The notes under the pieces were generated by a model. It did no database searches. It was given only the letters and a program-made list of their open reading frames with translations, and had not been told where the DNA came from. 64,000 bases of DNA from Paenibacillus sp. FSL K6-1330 (lineage in GTDB: Bacteria; Bacillota; Bacilli; Paenibacillales; Paenibacillaceae), in assembly GCF_037976825.1 (NCBI RefSeq), contig NZ_CP150269.1, forward strand, positions 6,568,501 through 6,632,500, given 5' to 3'. Shown here piece by piece: positions 45,233-53,562 of the stretch. The stretch's first letter is position 1, and each line of letters opens with the position of its first letter. The translations under genes and the position numbers were made by a program.

Positions 45233-46399
45233 ATGAAAATACGTAATCAAATTACATTTGCAAGTCTGGCCCTTTTAATAACTGGAAGTGCCCTGCTATA
45301 CACATCGCCAACCTCAATTGTAAAAGCAAAGCCCACTCAAAATGTATCTAGTTCACAAACAAGCACTCAACGAGATCATAACTCCGTCAAGCAAGCCATG
45401 CGGGATACACTGCAACTTGGATTCCCGGGGATACTTGCTAAAACTTTTGAGGGTGGAAAAACGTGGGGTTATGCGGCTGGGGTAGCGAATCTGAGCACCA
45501 AGAAACCAATGGAAACAGATTTTCGCTTTCGCATTGGCAGCGTGACGAAGACGTTCACTGCAACGGTTGTACTTCAATTAGCTGGAGAGAACCGCTTGAA
45601 TCTAGACGACTCCATTGAAAAATGGCTGCCTGGTGTCATTCAAGGAAACGGATATAATGGTAAACAGATTACCATCCGGCAGATATTGAACCATACAAGT
45701 GGTATCGCTGAATACTCAAGGTCAAAAGACGTTGATTTTATGGATACAAAAAAATCGTATTCGGCTGAAGAGATAGTGAAGATGGGCATTTCTCTGCCCC
45801 CAGACTTTGCCCCAGGTAAGGGCTGGTCTTATTCAAACACAGGATACGTATTACTGGGTATTCTTATTGAAAAAGTAACTGGAAACAGCTACGCGGAAGA
45901 GATTGAAAATCGGATTATTGAACCGCTTGAATTGTCGGATACATTCCTACCTGGCAATTCAAGCGTTATTCCAGGCACCAAGCATGCTCGGGGATATTCC
46001 CAACCAGACGAAACAAGTGAGATAAAAGACGTTACTTACTATAACCCAAGTGCAGGAAGCTCGGCTGGAGATATGATTTCTACTGCTGATGACTTAAATA
46101 AATTCTTCTCTTCCTTGCTCGGTGGCAAATTACTGAAGGAACAGCAACTAAAACAAATGCTTACTACAGTTCCCACAGGAAGAGCAGGAATCGATGGATA
46201 TGGTCTTGGAATCTTTGAAACTAAGCTTCCAAACGGTGCCTCGATATGGGGACACACAGGTGGCATTTTAGGGTTTTCTACTATTGTTGGAGGTACACTT
46301 GGAGGCAAGCATACGTTGGTCGTCAGTTTGAACAGCTTGGGTAGAGATAACAGTCCTAATCCTTTTAAAAATATTTTACTTGCTGAATTTAACAAGTAG
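45233..46399 (+). CDS. Serine hydrolase, beta-lactamase/PBP4*-like
   Basis: A 388-residue exported protein (signal peptide to about residue 33) of the class C beta-lactamase/D-alanyl-D-alanine peptidase fold. The active-site set is complete: SVTK (Ser near residue 103), YSN near 200 and HTG near 341. NHTSGIAEYS and GILIEKVTGNSY are typical of this wide family, which includes esterases, DD-peptidases and beta-lactamases, so the substrate is open. AGAAGAGG precedes the ATG. Its promoter region is a copy of that of the padR operon next door, so the PadR protein probably represses it. Confidence 0.85.
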   Translation: MKIRNQITFASLALLITGSALLYTSPTSIVKAKPTQNVSSSQTSTQRDHNSVKQAMRDTLQLGFPGILAKTFEGGKTWGYAAGVANLSTKKPMETDFRFRIGSVTKTFTATVVLQLAGENRLNLDDSIEKWLPGVIQGNGYNGKQITIRQILNHTSGIAEYSRSKDVDFMDTKKSYSAEEIVKMGISLPPDFAPGKGWSYSNTGYVLLGILIEKVTGNSYAEEIENRIIEPLELSDTFLPGNSSVIPGTKHARGYSQPDETSEIKDVTYYNPSAGSSAGDMISTADDLNKFFSSLLGGKLLKEQQLKQMLTTVPTGRAGIDGYGLGIFETKLPNGASIWGHTGGILGFSTIVGGTLGGKHTLVVSLNSLGRDNSPNPFKNILLAEFNK

Positions 46400-46507
46400 G
46401 CAAAAAGGAAAAACGTTATTCTTTCTGTAGAACCATGGGAAAGGATGGCGCATGAGATTTGGCTGCTTCATGTATTTGGATCAGTCAACATGTAGCAGCG
46501 GTTCCCT

Positions 46508-46574
46508 CTATTACGTTGAATAAAAAAATCCTGAAGTACTATTGATATTTGATGTACTGTGTTGTACGATGTAT
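46508..46574 (+). repeat. Duplicated promoter/operator, copy 2 (upstream of padR)
   Basis: Counterpart of the block at 44980: starts CTATTACGTTG and ends with the identical 20 bases TACTGTGTTGTACGATGTAT (46555-46574), 19 bases before the padR start. It contains TTGAAT and TACTAT promoter elements. Autoregulation by PadR is the simplest reading. Confidence 0.65.
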
Positions 46575-46593
46575 CCGCAGGAGGTACAATATC

Positions 46594-46926
46594 ATGAATG
46601 TCGAAGATTGGAAATCACAAATCAAGAGAGGAACACTCGAATTTTGTATTCTATTGCTAATAAAGCAGCGACCCTATTATGGGTATGAAATCATAAGTAA
46701 GTTAGAACAGCATCCTATTGTTGCTGCAAAAGAAAATACAATTTATCCTCTGCTTAGAAGATTATTGAAAGAAGAATATGTATCTTCATCTTGGCAAGAA
46801 AGTACAGAGGGTTTGCCACCGAGAAAATATTATTCCATTACAGAAAAAGGGAACGAATACTTAAACGCTATGTCCTTAGAATGGGATAATTTATTAATTG
46901 CTATAGCAGAAATTAAAGGAGTGTGA
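46594..46926 (+). CDS. PadR-family transcriptional regulator
   Basis: A 110-residue PadR-s1 regulator: RGTLEFCILLLIKQRPYYGYEIISKLE at the N-terminus, ENTIYPLLRRLLKEEYVSSSW, and GLPPRKYYSITEKGNEYL (wing). GGAGG lies nine bases before the ATG at 46594; the longer frame runs through the operator. It is followed after four bases by a HAAS-domain membrane protein, the common PadR partner. It is probably autoregulated and controls the serine hydrolase through the duplicated operator. Confidence 0.9.
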   Translation: MNVEDWKSQIKRGTLEFCILLLIKQRPYYGYEIISKLEQHPIVAAKENTIYPLLRRLLKEEYVSSSWQESTEGLPPRKYYSITEKGNEYLNAMSLEWDNLLIAIAEIKGV

Positions 46927-46930
46927 AATT

Positions 46931-47488
46931 TTGGATAAAATTACGAATGACTATCTTGAAAAGATTGAAAAGTATTTGAAATCCATGTCCGATTCCGAGC
47001 GTATGGACATTGTCAAAGAAATCAAAAGTGTAATGCTTGAATTGCAAAATAATGGTCTATCTTCTGCGCAAATCATCGAGCGGCTAGGAAACCCAAAAGA
47101 ATTAGCGAAAGCATACTTAGGTGAAGCCATTTCAAAGAACAGTAAATTTAGTTGGCGTAAATTCGGTGCTATATTTGCATTTTGTAGCAGCTTTGCAGGC
47201 ATCAGCGGTATGTTTCTTCTGCCTCTTCTCAGTACTCTTTCCATTGCTTTAATGATTAGTGGAGTCATTACACCAATAGGCGGAATTATTAAATTTGTTG
47301 GGCATCTTATGGGATATGATATTGCCGGAATAACAATCGAAATGGGAGCATATACACCAAGCCCAATGCTGTTCTTACCCATTTCTATTGTGATTGGTGT
47401 GTTGATGTTTTGGCTCGGGAAAGTATTATGGAAACTTACAATTAAATACATACAGGCCATTAGTCAGAAAAAGAAAACATTGTATTAA
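46931..47488 (+). CDS. HAAS/DUF1700-like membrane protein
   Basis: A 185-residue protein with an N-terminal helical HAAS domain (YLEKIEKYLKSMSDSERMDIVKEIKSVMLE..IIERLGNPKELAKAYLGE) and three or four membrane helices. Such proteins sit next to PadR regulators and are thought to modulate them or respond to envelope stress; no enzymatic role is known. The TTG start at 46931 is supported by AAAGGAG nine bases upstream, overlapping the padR stop region. Confidence 0.8.
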   Translation: MDKITNDYLEKIEKYLKSMSDSERMDIVKEIKSVMLELQNNGLSSAQIIERLGNPKELAKAYLGEAISKNSKFSWRKFGAIFAFCSSFAGISGMFLLPLLSTLSIALMISGVITPIGGIIKFVGHLMGYDIAGITIEMGAYTPSPMLFLPISIVIGVLMFWLGKVLWKLTIKYIQAISQKKKTLY

Positions 47489-47551
47489 TAAAAAAGAACG
47501 GGACCCGGCGTTCATTCATAGACCAACCGCACCCCGTTTTTACTATGATGG

Positions 47552-47580
47552 AAAAAGAGCCCTTCAAGAGCTCTTTTTCT
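47552..47580. terminator. Bidirectional terminator between convergent genes
   Basis: AAAAAGAGC/GCTCTTTTT (47552-47560, 47570-47578), T-rich on both strands. A weaker AACGGG/CCCGTT hairpin lies just before it (47500-47537). Confidence 0.85.
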
Positions 47581-47608
47581 TTTATTTATGCAATGATATC
47601 AAACCGAT

Positions 47609-47977
47609 TCATCGAATCGAACTTAAATGCTCATGCTTTAATTTCCATAAGCCATCGGCATCGCAAACGAACACATTCGTTGCTCTCCCGCTTCCGGCCG
47701 TATATGTCCCCTGATGATAACCCTCAAAGTGATAGGTATAAATACATACCGCCGAATGAGCATCACTCGCTATCCACTCTATATCCTCCGCCCGGTATAC
47801 CTCATCCCGAATAACATTCCAGGCATGTTCGAAATATGCCCGGATCTCATCCAACGTATGACAGCTCCGATCCGAAAACCAATAGACCGCTTCTCCGTCG
47901 AGCAGCCGGGCTACATTGTCAAAATTATGCGTATTCGTAGCCGCTATGTATGCCTCAAGTGCCTTATGATATGACAT
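47609..47977 (-). CDS. SnoaL-like/NTF2-fold protein
   Basis: A 122-residue protein of the NTF2-like superfamily (SnoaL/DUF4440 style): ALEAYIAATNTHNFDNVARLLDGEAVYWFSD, then SAVCIYTYHFEGYHQGTYTAGSGRATNVFVCDADGLWKLKHEHLS. Probably a small-molecule binding or isomerase-like fold; function unknown. It is a single gene. Confidence 0.75.
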   Translation of the reverse strand: MSYHKALEAYIAATNTHNFDNVARLLDGEAVYWFSDRSCHTLDEIRAYFEHAWNVIRDEVYRAEDIEWIASDAHSAVCIYTYHFEGYHQGTYTAGSGRATNVFVCDADGLWKLKHEHLSSIR

Positions 47978-48098
47978 CGCTCCGTCGCTTCCTCCCTCAA
48001 ATAGGCATATAAGTTAATAAACAAAGTATAGTACAATTTTGTTCAATGACGGATCTTTCCTGGTTAACTTTCATATATCTGTGTTTATGTTAATGTCC

Positions 48099-48458
48099 TT
48101 AACATTTTGTTTGAAAATTTGCCTTTCCTTCCAAGACTGCATTCAAGAATTTCTTTGACTTTTTCAATCGCTTCTGGATCTCTTCAATTTCTTTGATTTT
48201 TTGTTCAACCATTTTTGTCTTTGCCTCGTATGATAAATTAAGTTGTTGATTTACTAGCAAACTTAATTCTTCTATAGAAAAGTCTACGGATAAAAGTGCC
48301 TTCACATCATCTAGAAACTCAACAACCTCTTCAGAATAAACACGATAATTATTAACATCTCTTTTAACATAACTGTCTGGAATTAGGTTTTTACGTTCAT
48401 AGAATCTTAATGTTGATATGGGCAGACCCGTTAATTTTGAAACATCGTTTATTTTCAT
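48099..48458 (-). CDS. MerR-family transcriptional regulator
   Basis: A 119-residue MerR regulator: KINDVSKLTGLPISTLRFYERKNLIPDSYVKRDVNNYRVYSEE (helix-turn-helix and wing) followed by a coiled-coil dimerisation helix rich in Lys and Glu. No Cys cluster for metal sensing is seen apart from the C-terminal Cys, so it is more like the redox/aldehyde or drug sensors. It is divergent from a nitroreductase, and the shared promoter has the MerR-type 19-base spacer. Confidence 0.88.
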   Translation of the reverse strand: MKINDVSKLTGLPISTLRFYERKNLIPDSYVKRDVNNYRVYSEEVVEFLDDVKALLSVDFSIEELSLLVNQQLNLSYEAKTKMVEQKIKEIEEIQKRLKKSKKFLNAVLEGKANFQTKC

Positions 48459-48477
48459 AATAGGACCTCTTTATTTC

Positions 48478-48508
48478 TTGCTATAAACCTAGGTTCATAG
48501 TTCATAAT
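48478..48508 (+). promoter_or_regulatory. MerR-type promoter of the nitroreductase gene
   Basis: -35 TTGCTA (48478-48483), an extended 19-base spacer and -10 CATAAT (48503-48508). The near-perfect palindrome ATAAACCTAGGTTCAT (48483-48498) fills the spacer. This is the geometry MerR-family activators require. Confidence 0.7.
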
Positions 48509-48576
48509 ACGAAATATGATAACGAACGACATACACAATGTCAAAAAAATCTAATGTTATCAAGAGGAGAGGTTCT

Positions 48577-49215
48577 ATGTTTAACCATATTCAAAACAAT
48601 GATTTCGCCAATATCGTTATGGGCCGACGTTCTGTCCGTAATTATGATGAGAATTTTAAAATATCGAAGGAAGAGATGAGCGAAATGATTTCGGAAGCCA
48701 GTCTGGCTCCATCCTCTGCAAACATGCAGCCTTGGCGTGTAATTGTGGTCGATACTCCAGAAGGAAAAGAAAAGCTGAGACCTCTTGTGCGTTTCAATAC
48801 ATTACAAAATGATACTTCATCAGCCATGTTATTAATTTTTGGTGACACCCAAAGCTATTTATATGCTGAAGAAATTTACAATACAGCTGTGGAACAAGGA
48901 AAAATGCCAGCTGAAGTACGAGATCGTCAACTCGAAACCATTCTATCCATGTTTCCGACCCTATCAAAAGAAATGAAAGTTGAAATTGCAAAAGTCGATA
49001 GCAGCCTTTTTGCCATGCAGTTCATGTTAGTAGCTCGTGCACATGGGTACGATACGAATCCAATGGCAGGCTTTGAAGTTGATCAGTTAGCAAAAGCATT
49101 TGATTTAGATGAAGAACGCTATGCTCCAGTCATGATGATTTCAATAGGAAAAGCCAAAGAGGATGGGCATGAGTCTGTTCGATTAGGTTCTGACAAGATT
49201 ACATTTTGGAGGTAA
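48577..49215 (+). CDS. Nitroreductase-family protein
   Basis: A 212-residue FMN-dependent nitroreductase: RRSVRNYDENFKISKEEM, SEASLAPSSANMQPWRVIVVD for FMN and NAD(P)H binding, and GYDTNPMAGFEVDQLAKAF with ISIGKA near the C-terminus. It probably reduces quinones or nitro compounds. The ATG at 48577 has AGAGGAGAGG upstream; the frame from 48538 has no site. It is under the MerR-type promoter. Confidence 0.88.
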   Translation: MFNHIQNNDFANIVMGRRSVRNYDENFKISKEEMSEMISEASLAPSSANMQPWRVIVVDTPEGKEKLRPLVRFNTLQNDTSSAMLLIFGDTQSYLYAEEIYNTAVEQGKMPAEVRDRQLETILSMFPTLSKEMKVEIAKVDSSLFAMQFMLVARAHGYDTNPMAGFEVDQLAKAFDLDEERYAPVMMISIGKAKEDGHESVRLGSDKITFWR

Positions 49216-49350
49216 CCATTATCCGTAATCGATTCACCATTCTTTCTTCAAAATCACAAACTCAAACTGCAAGTTTATATAGAAGCTTACTGTTAAAGGA
49301 TCAATAATCGAAAACTCTAAAGCTTGTTAAGCTAACGAAAAACTCAATCA

Positions 49351-49387
49351 AAAAGAAAAAGGGAGCCGGTCATTGTGATCGGCTCCC
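49351..49387 (-). terminator. Terminator between the two nitroreductases
   Basis: GGGAGCCG/CGGCTCCC (49361-49368, 49380-49387); minus-strand RNA continues UUUUUCUUUUU. It mainly serves the minus-strand gene. Confidence 0.85.
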
Positions 49388-49422
49388 TTGGTTTCACATA
49401 AACTAATATTTCATTCCATGAA

Positions 49423-50055
49423 TTATATTTTGTTTTTATAAATGACTTTGTCCACATCGTGTCTAACAGTTTTATGGCCTTGTTTAATTCCTTTTCCAAT
49501 GGCTATCAGCATCACATCTTCATACCTGTCAGAAATCTGTAAGGCCGACTTTAATTGTTCGGAATCATACCCGGACATGGTAATCGTATGAAGACCCGCC
49601 TCGTTCGCCAGTAAAACTAACGACATAGACGCCAGGCTTGCGTCTCTTACTAATTCGAGTTTTAAATCTTCTTTGGATTTATTTAGATAATACTGGATTG
49701 CCGCGTTGGCTAAATAGTCTCTTAAGGATGCGTCAAAATACCCCTTTTGGAATCCATCTTCATGAATATTGATAATATTTTCTTTTTCAAATGCTTGATA
49801 ATCGCCTAGTACAACGATTAGTACGGATGCTTCTATTACCTGTTGCTGATGAAAGGCAATGGGGAGTAACATGTTCTTTAAATCCGGTTTGTCGATAACC
49901 AGGTACCGTGTTGCTTGAATATTGTTTCCGTTGGGCGATTTACTGGCTCCTTCAATCAAAGCCGCCAACGTTTCCGATTCCACTTTATAATGGGGATCAT
50001 AATGCCTGACAGAACGTCTTTGTTCTAATATCTCTCTCACACTCATTGTGCTCAC
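49423..50055 (-). CDS. Nitroreductase-family protein
   Basis: A 210-residue flavin oxidoreductase, distinct from the one at 48.6 kb: EQRRSVRHYDPHYKVESETL, EGASKSPNGNNIQATRYLVID, and GLHTITMSGYDSEQLKSAL with AIGKGIKQGHKTVRHDVDKVI at the end. It is divergent from an HxlR regulator, a common pairing for aldehyde-, quinone- or azo-stress reductases. A TATAAT (minus, 50085-50090) lies 30 bases upstream as probable -10 box. Confidence 0.88.
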   Translation of the reverse strand: MSTMSVREILEQRRSVRHYDPHYKVESETLAALIEGASKSPNGNNIQATRYLVIDKPDLKNMLLPIAFHQQQVIEASVLIVVLGDYQAFEKENIINIHEDGFQKGYFDASLRDYLANAAIQYYLNKSKEDLKLELVRDASLASMSLVLLANEAGLHTITMSGYDSEQLKSALQISDRYEDVMLIAIGKGIKQGHKTVRHDVDKVIYKNKI

Positions 50056-50098
50056 TCCAAATGTTTTATTTGCTCCATATTCCGATTATAATGGACCG

Positions 50099-50147
50099 TA
50101 AAGTGGCAGAAAATAACGCACAATAAAGTGGGTTAGCCACCTTTATG
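50099..50147. promoter_or_regulatory. Repeat-containing control region between nitroreductase and hxlR
   Basis: TAAAGTGG occurs twice in direct orientation (50099-50106 and 50124-50131). The second copy is the left arm of an imperfect palindrome reaching CCACCTTTA (to about 50145). It is a candidate HxlR operator. Confidence 0.4.
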
Positions 50148-50170
50148 TGCCTATTCAGGAGGAATACATA

Positions 50171-50521
50171 ATGAACAGTCTCAATACGGGAATCAATATT
50201 TTTATGAATACGGTAGGAGGAAAGTGGAAATGTTTAATCCTCTTTTTCCTGAGTCAAAAACCAAGGAGAACCAAGGAGTTCTATCAGCTCATGCCGACCA
50301 TAACGCAGAAAGTCTTAACCGATCAATTAAAGCAGCTGGAAAAAGATGAGCTTGTCCGAAGAGAAGTATTTAAAGAAGTACCGCCTAAGGTAGAATACAG
50401 TTTAACTGAGCTGGGCCAATCCTTCGTCCCTGTATTAAATACAATGTGTGAATGGGGCAACACCTATGCAATCGCACAAAACCTCGAAAGAGAAGAACAA
50501 ATCTGTAGCCAGCATAAATAG
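50171..50521 (+). CDS. HxlR-family transcriptional regulator
   Basis: A 116-residue winged-helix regulator: MNTVGGKWKCLILFFLSQKPRRTKEFYQLMPTITQKVLTDQLKQLEKDELVRREVFKEVPPKVEYSLTELGQ, the full HxlR pattern. AGGAGG lies eight bases before the ATG at 50171. A single Cys in GGKWKC is in the place used for redox or electrophile sensing by HypR/YodB relatives. It is divergent from the nitroreductase and probably its activator. Confidence 0.9.
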   Translation: MNSLNTGINIFMNTVGGKWKCLILFFLSQKPRRTKEFYQLMPTITQKVLTDQLKQLEKDELVRREVFKEVPPKVEYSLTELGQSFVPVLNTMCEWGNTYAIAQNLEREEQICSQHK

Positions 50522-50540
50522 GTGGTGCATAAGAGGCGCG

Positions 50541-50577
50541 AAAAAAAAACGAGCAGACGAATGATCGTCTGCTCGTT
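50541..50577 (-). terminator. Terminator of the GTPase/tubulin-like cluster
   Basis: A perfect 13-bp stem (50548-50560, 50565-50577) with a four-base loop. Minus-strand RNA ends in a U run. It lies ten bases after the last gene of the cluster. Confidence 0.92.
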
Positions 50578-50586
50578 ATCTATTTG

Positions 50587-53562
50587 TTAAACTCCTTCAT
50601 TCGTCTCATTCTCCGGAGCCTGCTCTTGCTCTTCCGAAAGCGCGCTTTCGTCGGACAGCTCATAGGAGACGCCATCCACTACGACCTTCTCGACTAGGGA
50701 CACGTCAAGTGGTTGATCCAGCTTCAGGGTGACCTGACTCGCGTAAGTCTGGTTTTCCTGAGTGTCACCAGCACCTTCAGAAGACGGAACGTCTTCGTCC
50801 TTGGCTGTATCAGACGAGCCTTCCCCTTCTGTTGTCCCAGTATTCGGCTCCGCTTGATTCCCGGTTGAATCAGTCTCTGTCCCTGATGGGTCGGTATCCG
50901 CTTCGCCCGTTGTGTCATCGGCGCAAACCCGCGATAATTCAGGGCTGGCGGCCTCAAACAGCGTGCTTGCGTCTTTGCCTACAACCTGTAGCTTATCCAC
51001 ACTGAACTCCCGGCAAGCCGCCGGCTGTTTAAAATGGAAAGTCAGTTCGGTCTTGCCCTCCTGCTCGCCTTCCTCCACCACCGTCGCCGTCAATAACGGC
51101 TTTTCAGGGACGATATTAGAAGAAGCCGGAGGTGCTGTAACCGGGGGCGTGATGACCGGATTCGGATTAGCGTTACCGTCCGCAGGTCCTTTGCTTTTTT
51201 GGATCATCATGAAGGCAGCACCGGCAATAACGATCACCACAAGCAAGGAAGAAGTGATTTTTACGAACCGCGAATGCTGTCGAAACCATCGCACCAACGG
51301 TGAAGCCAATTCGGCCCTGACCTTCGTATACACCGGTTTGAGGATGGGCGCAGGCGAATTGAAATACGTTTTCGCATAATCCTTATTCTTGAAGGCTTCA
51401 CGGTCATAGGATTTGAAATAATGAACGATAGCGGCGGCATAAGCCGGAACAAGTCCCCGCGGTCTAACGAATACCGGCTGCTCGGCAGACCACTTAATAT
51501 ACTGGTATACCACTTCTGGACTCTGACCGTATCTGTGCAAATAATCAAGCAAGCCCCGGTAGTCTACGGCACTGGAACGAATCTCCGTGCAGAAGGCCAA
51601 GGTAATGCTATCAAATCTGGATGGCACCACATGGTTCTGCAGCCACTTTCGCATGATTTGTTGGGTTCGTTCCCGCTCCTCGGCTGACAGATCTGCCAGC
51701 ACCTCCGCTTGAACCTCTTCATGGCTGGACCACTGGTAAAGGGCGAGCATGACTTCCGCCTTGGACCGAATCCGGGAGTCAAAACGCTCTACCCAACCCT
51801 TGAACTCCTTCGGCATTTGCAGAAACCCGATATCCAGCAGCTGTTTCTGACTTAATTGCTCGGGCTCCAACTCACGCAAAAGAAAGAGGTTTGCCGCATA
51901 AATCAAACGGTCTGCAAATGCAGTTCCGCCTTGGTAACGACCCATTCCCTTCTGAGGATGGTGCTCCAGCGAATCCAATTGATCCAGCACGGCGTTGACC
52001 GCTCTCACCGGGTCCGGATCTTGCTTAAGCTTATCGACAAGTTGGGCTTCCGCTAACCTGATATAATTCTCCTGCTCCAGCAGGAGAGGGTGATTCCGAA
52101 CCCACAAGCCGATCAGATCTACCAAATCCGTAGGCGACGCTGCTTGCTGCATGCGCGTTTTCATATATGGATCGAACATCAACGCCGGCAGCCCCGGACT
52201 GGTCAACACCCTGGCATAGAAGGCTCGGCTTAAGGCCGGGCTGCCCTCCAGCAAGTCGTAAATCGCCTCGGTCACATCCTGGCGTTGCTTCGATAAGGCA
52301 TTATTTAATGAGCGGATAAAATATTCCACAATCAGATCCTGATGCTGCCGGGGATTGATGCCGTAATAATCCTTAACGAATCCGGCAGTCGCTGCATCCG
52401 GAACCTGTCCGCCTTTGATAAGCTCGAATTCCTGGGCAAACAGGGCGTGGAACAGCTGATCCAACCGTCCCTTAGAATCCAGGGCGCCTGTCGGCTTCAA
52501 ATAAAGCAGCAAAGCACGCAGCACAGTATGTTTATGCTCATGGTACAAGCCCTCTTGGCCTTCTTCAATCTGGAACAGCATACATAAATCGTCGTAGCTA
52601 TCCAGCAAGATCCCAAGACCCGGCTCCATATCCGCAAGCATCTGCTCGGCGAAGGTAAAAAAGCGCCCTAAGCGATCGGGGTCCAATAGCGTCTCCCATG
52701 CAAAATCAAGATAAGGCTGCTCGGACCATTTCAGATCGACATTAATGACCCTGCCGGCAGCGAGCTCAAACAAATAGTCCTTCTCAATGCTCCGGTCGCC
52801 TAGGCGCAGGCTGCCCTTCTCTACGAACATGAGGTGAAGTCCCTTCTTGCTCTGCGGCTCTTTGGCATAGGTTACGAACCCAAGCATCCGGCGCAGCGCA
52901 TAGGGCAATCGGCCAAACAACACAAAGAGCAGCTGCTCCGCCTTCGCGGACAACTGTTCCACCGGGACATCCAGAACGATATATACCTTTTTCTTCCCTG
53001 CAGCCGCGGATATGCATGCATAGAGCAGCTGCTTGAATATCTTCTCGTCGATCCCAAGCTCCTGCAATAAGGCTGGCGTCTCCTTGGATGAGATAGCGGC
53101 TTGAGAGTCCGCCTGAACCGGAATGGCAGGAAGCTGCGGAAGATCTACCCCTTCTTCGATATCGTAATGATCGGCAAAGGAGGCCTGGAGCCAAGTTTGA
53201 TAAGCGGAATGCTCATCTTCAAGAAAACCGTCGGGAATGACATAATGATGCGTAAAAAAGGCACTGCGAAGCCCCGTAAAGTCCGCAGGCTGAAACACGC
53301 TTCGCCCTAGCACCGTGTCCCCTGTTTCCGTATGGAACAGATGAAGGGCGGCCGGATAAGCCGCCGCTTCCCTCTCGCTGCGTGCTGTCAGCTCGGCTGG
53401 AGCTTCGTATTGGCAAAAGGGATGCAGCACCTTTTTGATAAAGGAAGCCTCCAATCCGGACGAACGAGCCACCGTATCAAAGCCTTCGGCTGAACGGAAT
53501 ATGCCCCGGCGCTCCCGCGTGTACATTTGCTGCTGTATGGTTCGGGATGGGAAATCCGGCAC
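50587..53562 (-). CDS. GAP1-like GTPase-associated membrane protein
   Basis: A 991-residue protein. Its N-terminal region (QQQMYTRERRGIFRSAEGFDTVARSSGL..) and middle helical region look like the GAP1-N2 and GAP1-M domains described from genome mining as partners of specialised GTPases; this is recognition from memory. One membrane helix lies near residues 765-790 (ITSSLLVVIVIAGAAFMMIQ), followed by a Pro-rich stretch, a small beta-rich domain and an acidic Ser/Thr/Gly-rich C-terminus. So most of the protein would be cytoplasmic. The GTG start overlaps the stop of the GTPase gene by one base and has AGGGGAGGG upstream, a tight translational link. Confidence 0.7.
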   Translation of the reverse strand: MPDFPSRTIQQQMYTRERRGIFRSAEGFDTVARSSGLEASFIKKVLHPFCQYEAPAELTARSEREAAAYPAALHLFHTETGDTVLGRSVFQPADFTGLRSAFFTHHYVIPDGFLEDEHSAYQTWLQASFADHYDIEEGVDLPQLPAIPVQADSQAAISSKETPALLQELGIDEKIFKQLLYACISAAAGKKKVYIVLDVPVEQLSAKAEQLLFVLFGRLPYALRRMLGFVTYAKEPQSKKGLHLMFVEKGSLRLGDRSIEKDYLFELAAGRVINVDLKWSEQPYLDFAWETLLDPDRLGRFFTFAEQMLADMEPGLGILLDSYDDLCMLFQIEEGQEGLYHEHKHTVLRALLLYLKPTGALDSKGRLDQLFHALFAQEFELIKGGQVPDAATAGFVKDYYGINPRQHQDLIVEYFIRSLNNALSKQRQDVTEAIYDLLEGSPALSRAFYARVLTSPGLPALMFDPYMKTRMQQAASPTDLVDLIGLWVRNHPLLLEQENYIRLAEAQLVDKLKQDPDPVRAVNAVLDQLDSLEHHPQKGMGRYQGGTAFADRLIYAANLFLLRELEPEQLSQKQLLDIGFLQMPKEFKGWVERFDSRIRSKAEVMLALYQWSSHEEVQAEVLADLSAEERERTQQIMRKWLQNHVVPSRFDSITLAFCTEIRSSAVDYRGLLDYLHRYGQSPEVVYQYIKWSAEQPVFVRPRGLVPAYAAAIVHYFKSYDREAFKNKDYAKTYFNSPAPILKPVYTKVRAELASPLVRWFRQHSRFVKITSSLLVVIVIAGAAFMMIQKSKGPADGNANPNPVITPPVTAPPASSNIVPEKPLLTATVVEEGEQEGKTELTFHFKQPAACREFSVDKLQVVGKDASTLFEAASPELSRVCADDTTGEADTDPSGTETDSTGNQAEPNTGTTEGEGSSDTAKDEDVPSSEGAGDTQENQTYASQVTLKLDQPLDVSLVEKVVVDGVSYELSDESALSEEQEQAPENETNEGV

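Noticed and set aside
47545..47814. 89-codon plus-strand frame
   Set aside because: Antisense to the NTF2-like gene and begins within the bidirectional terminator.
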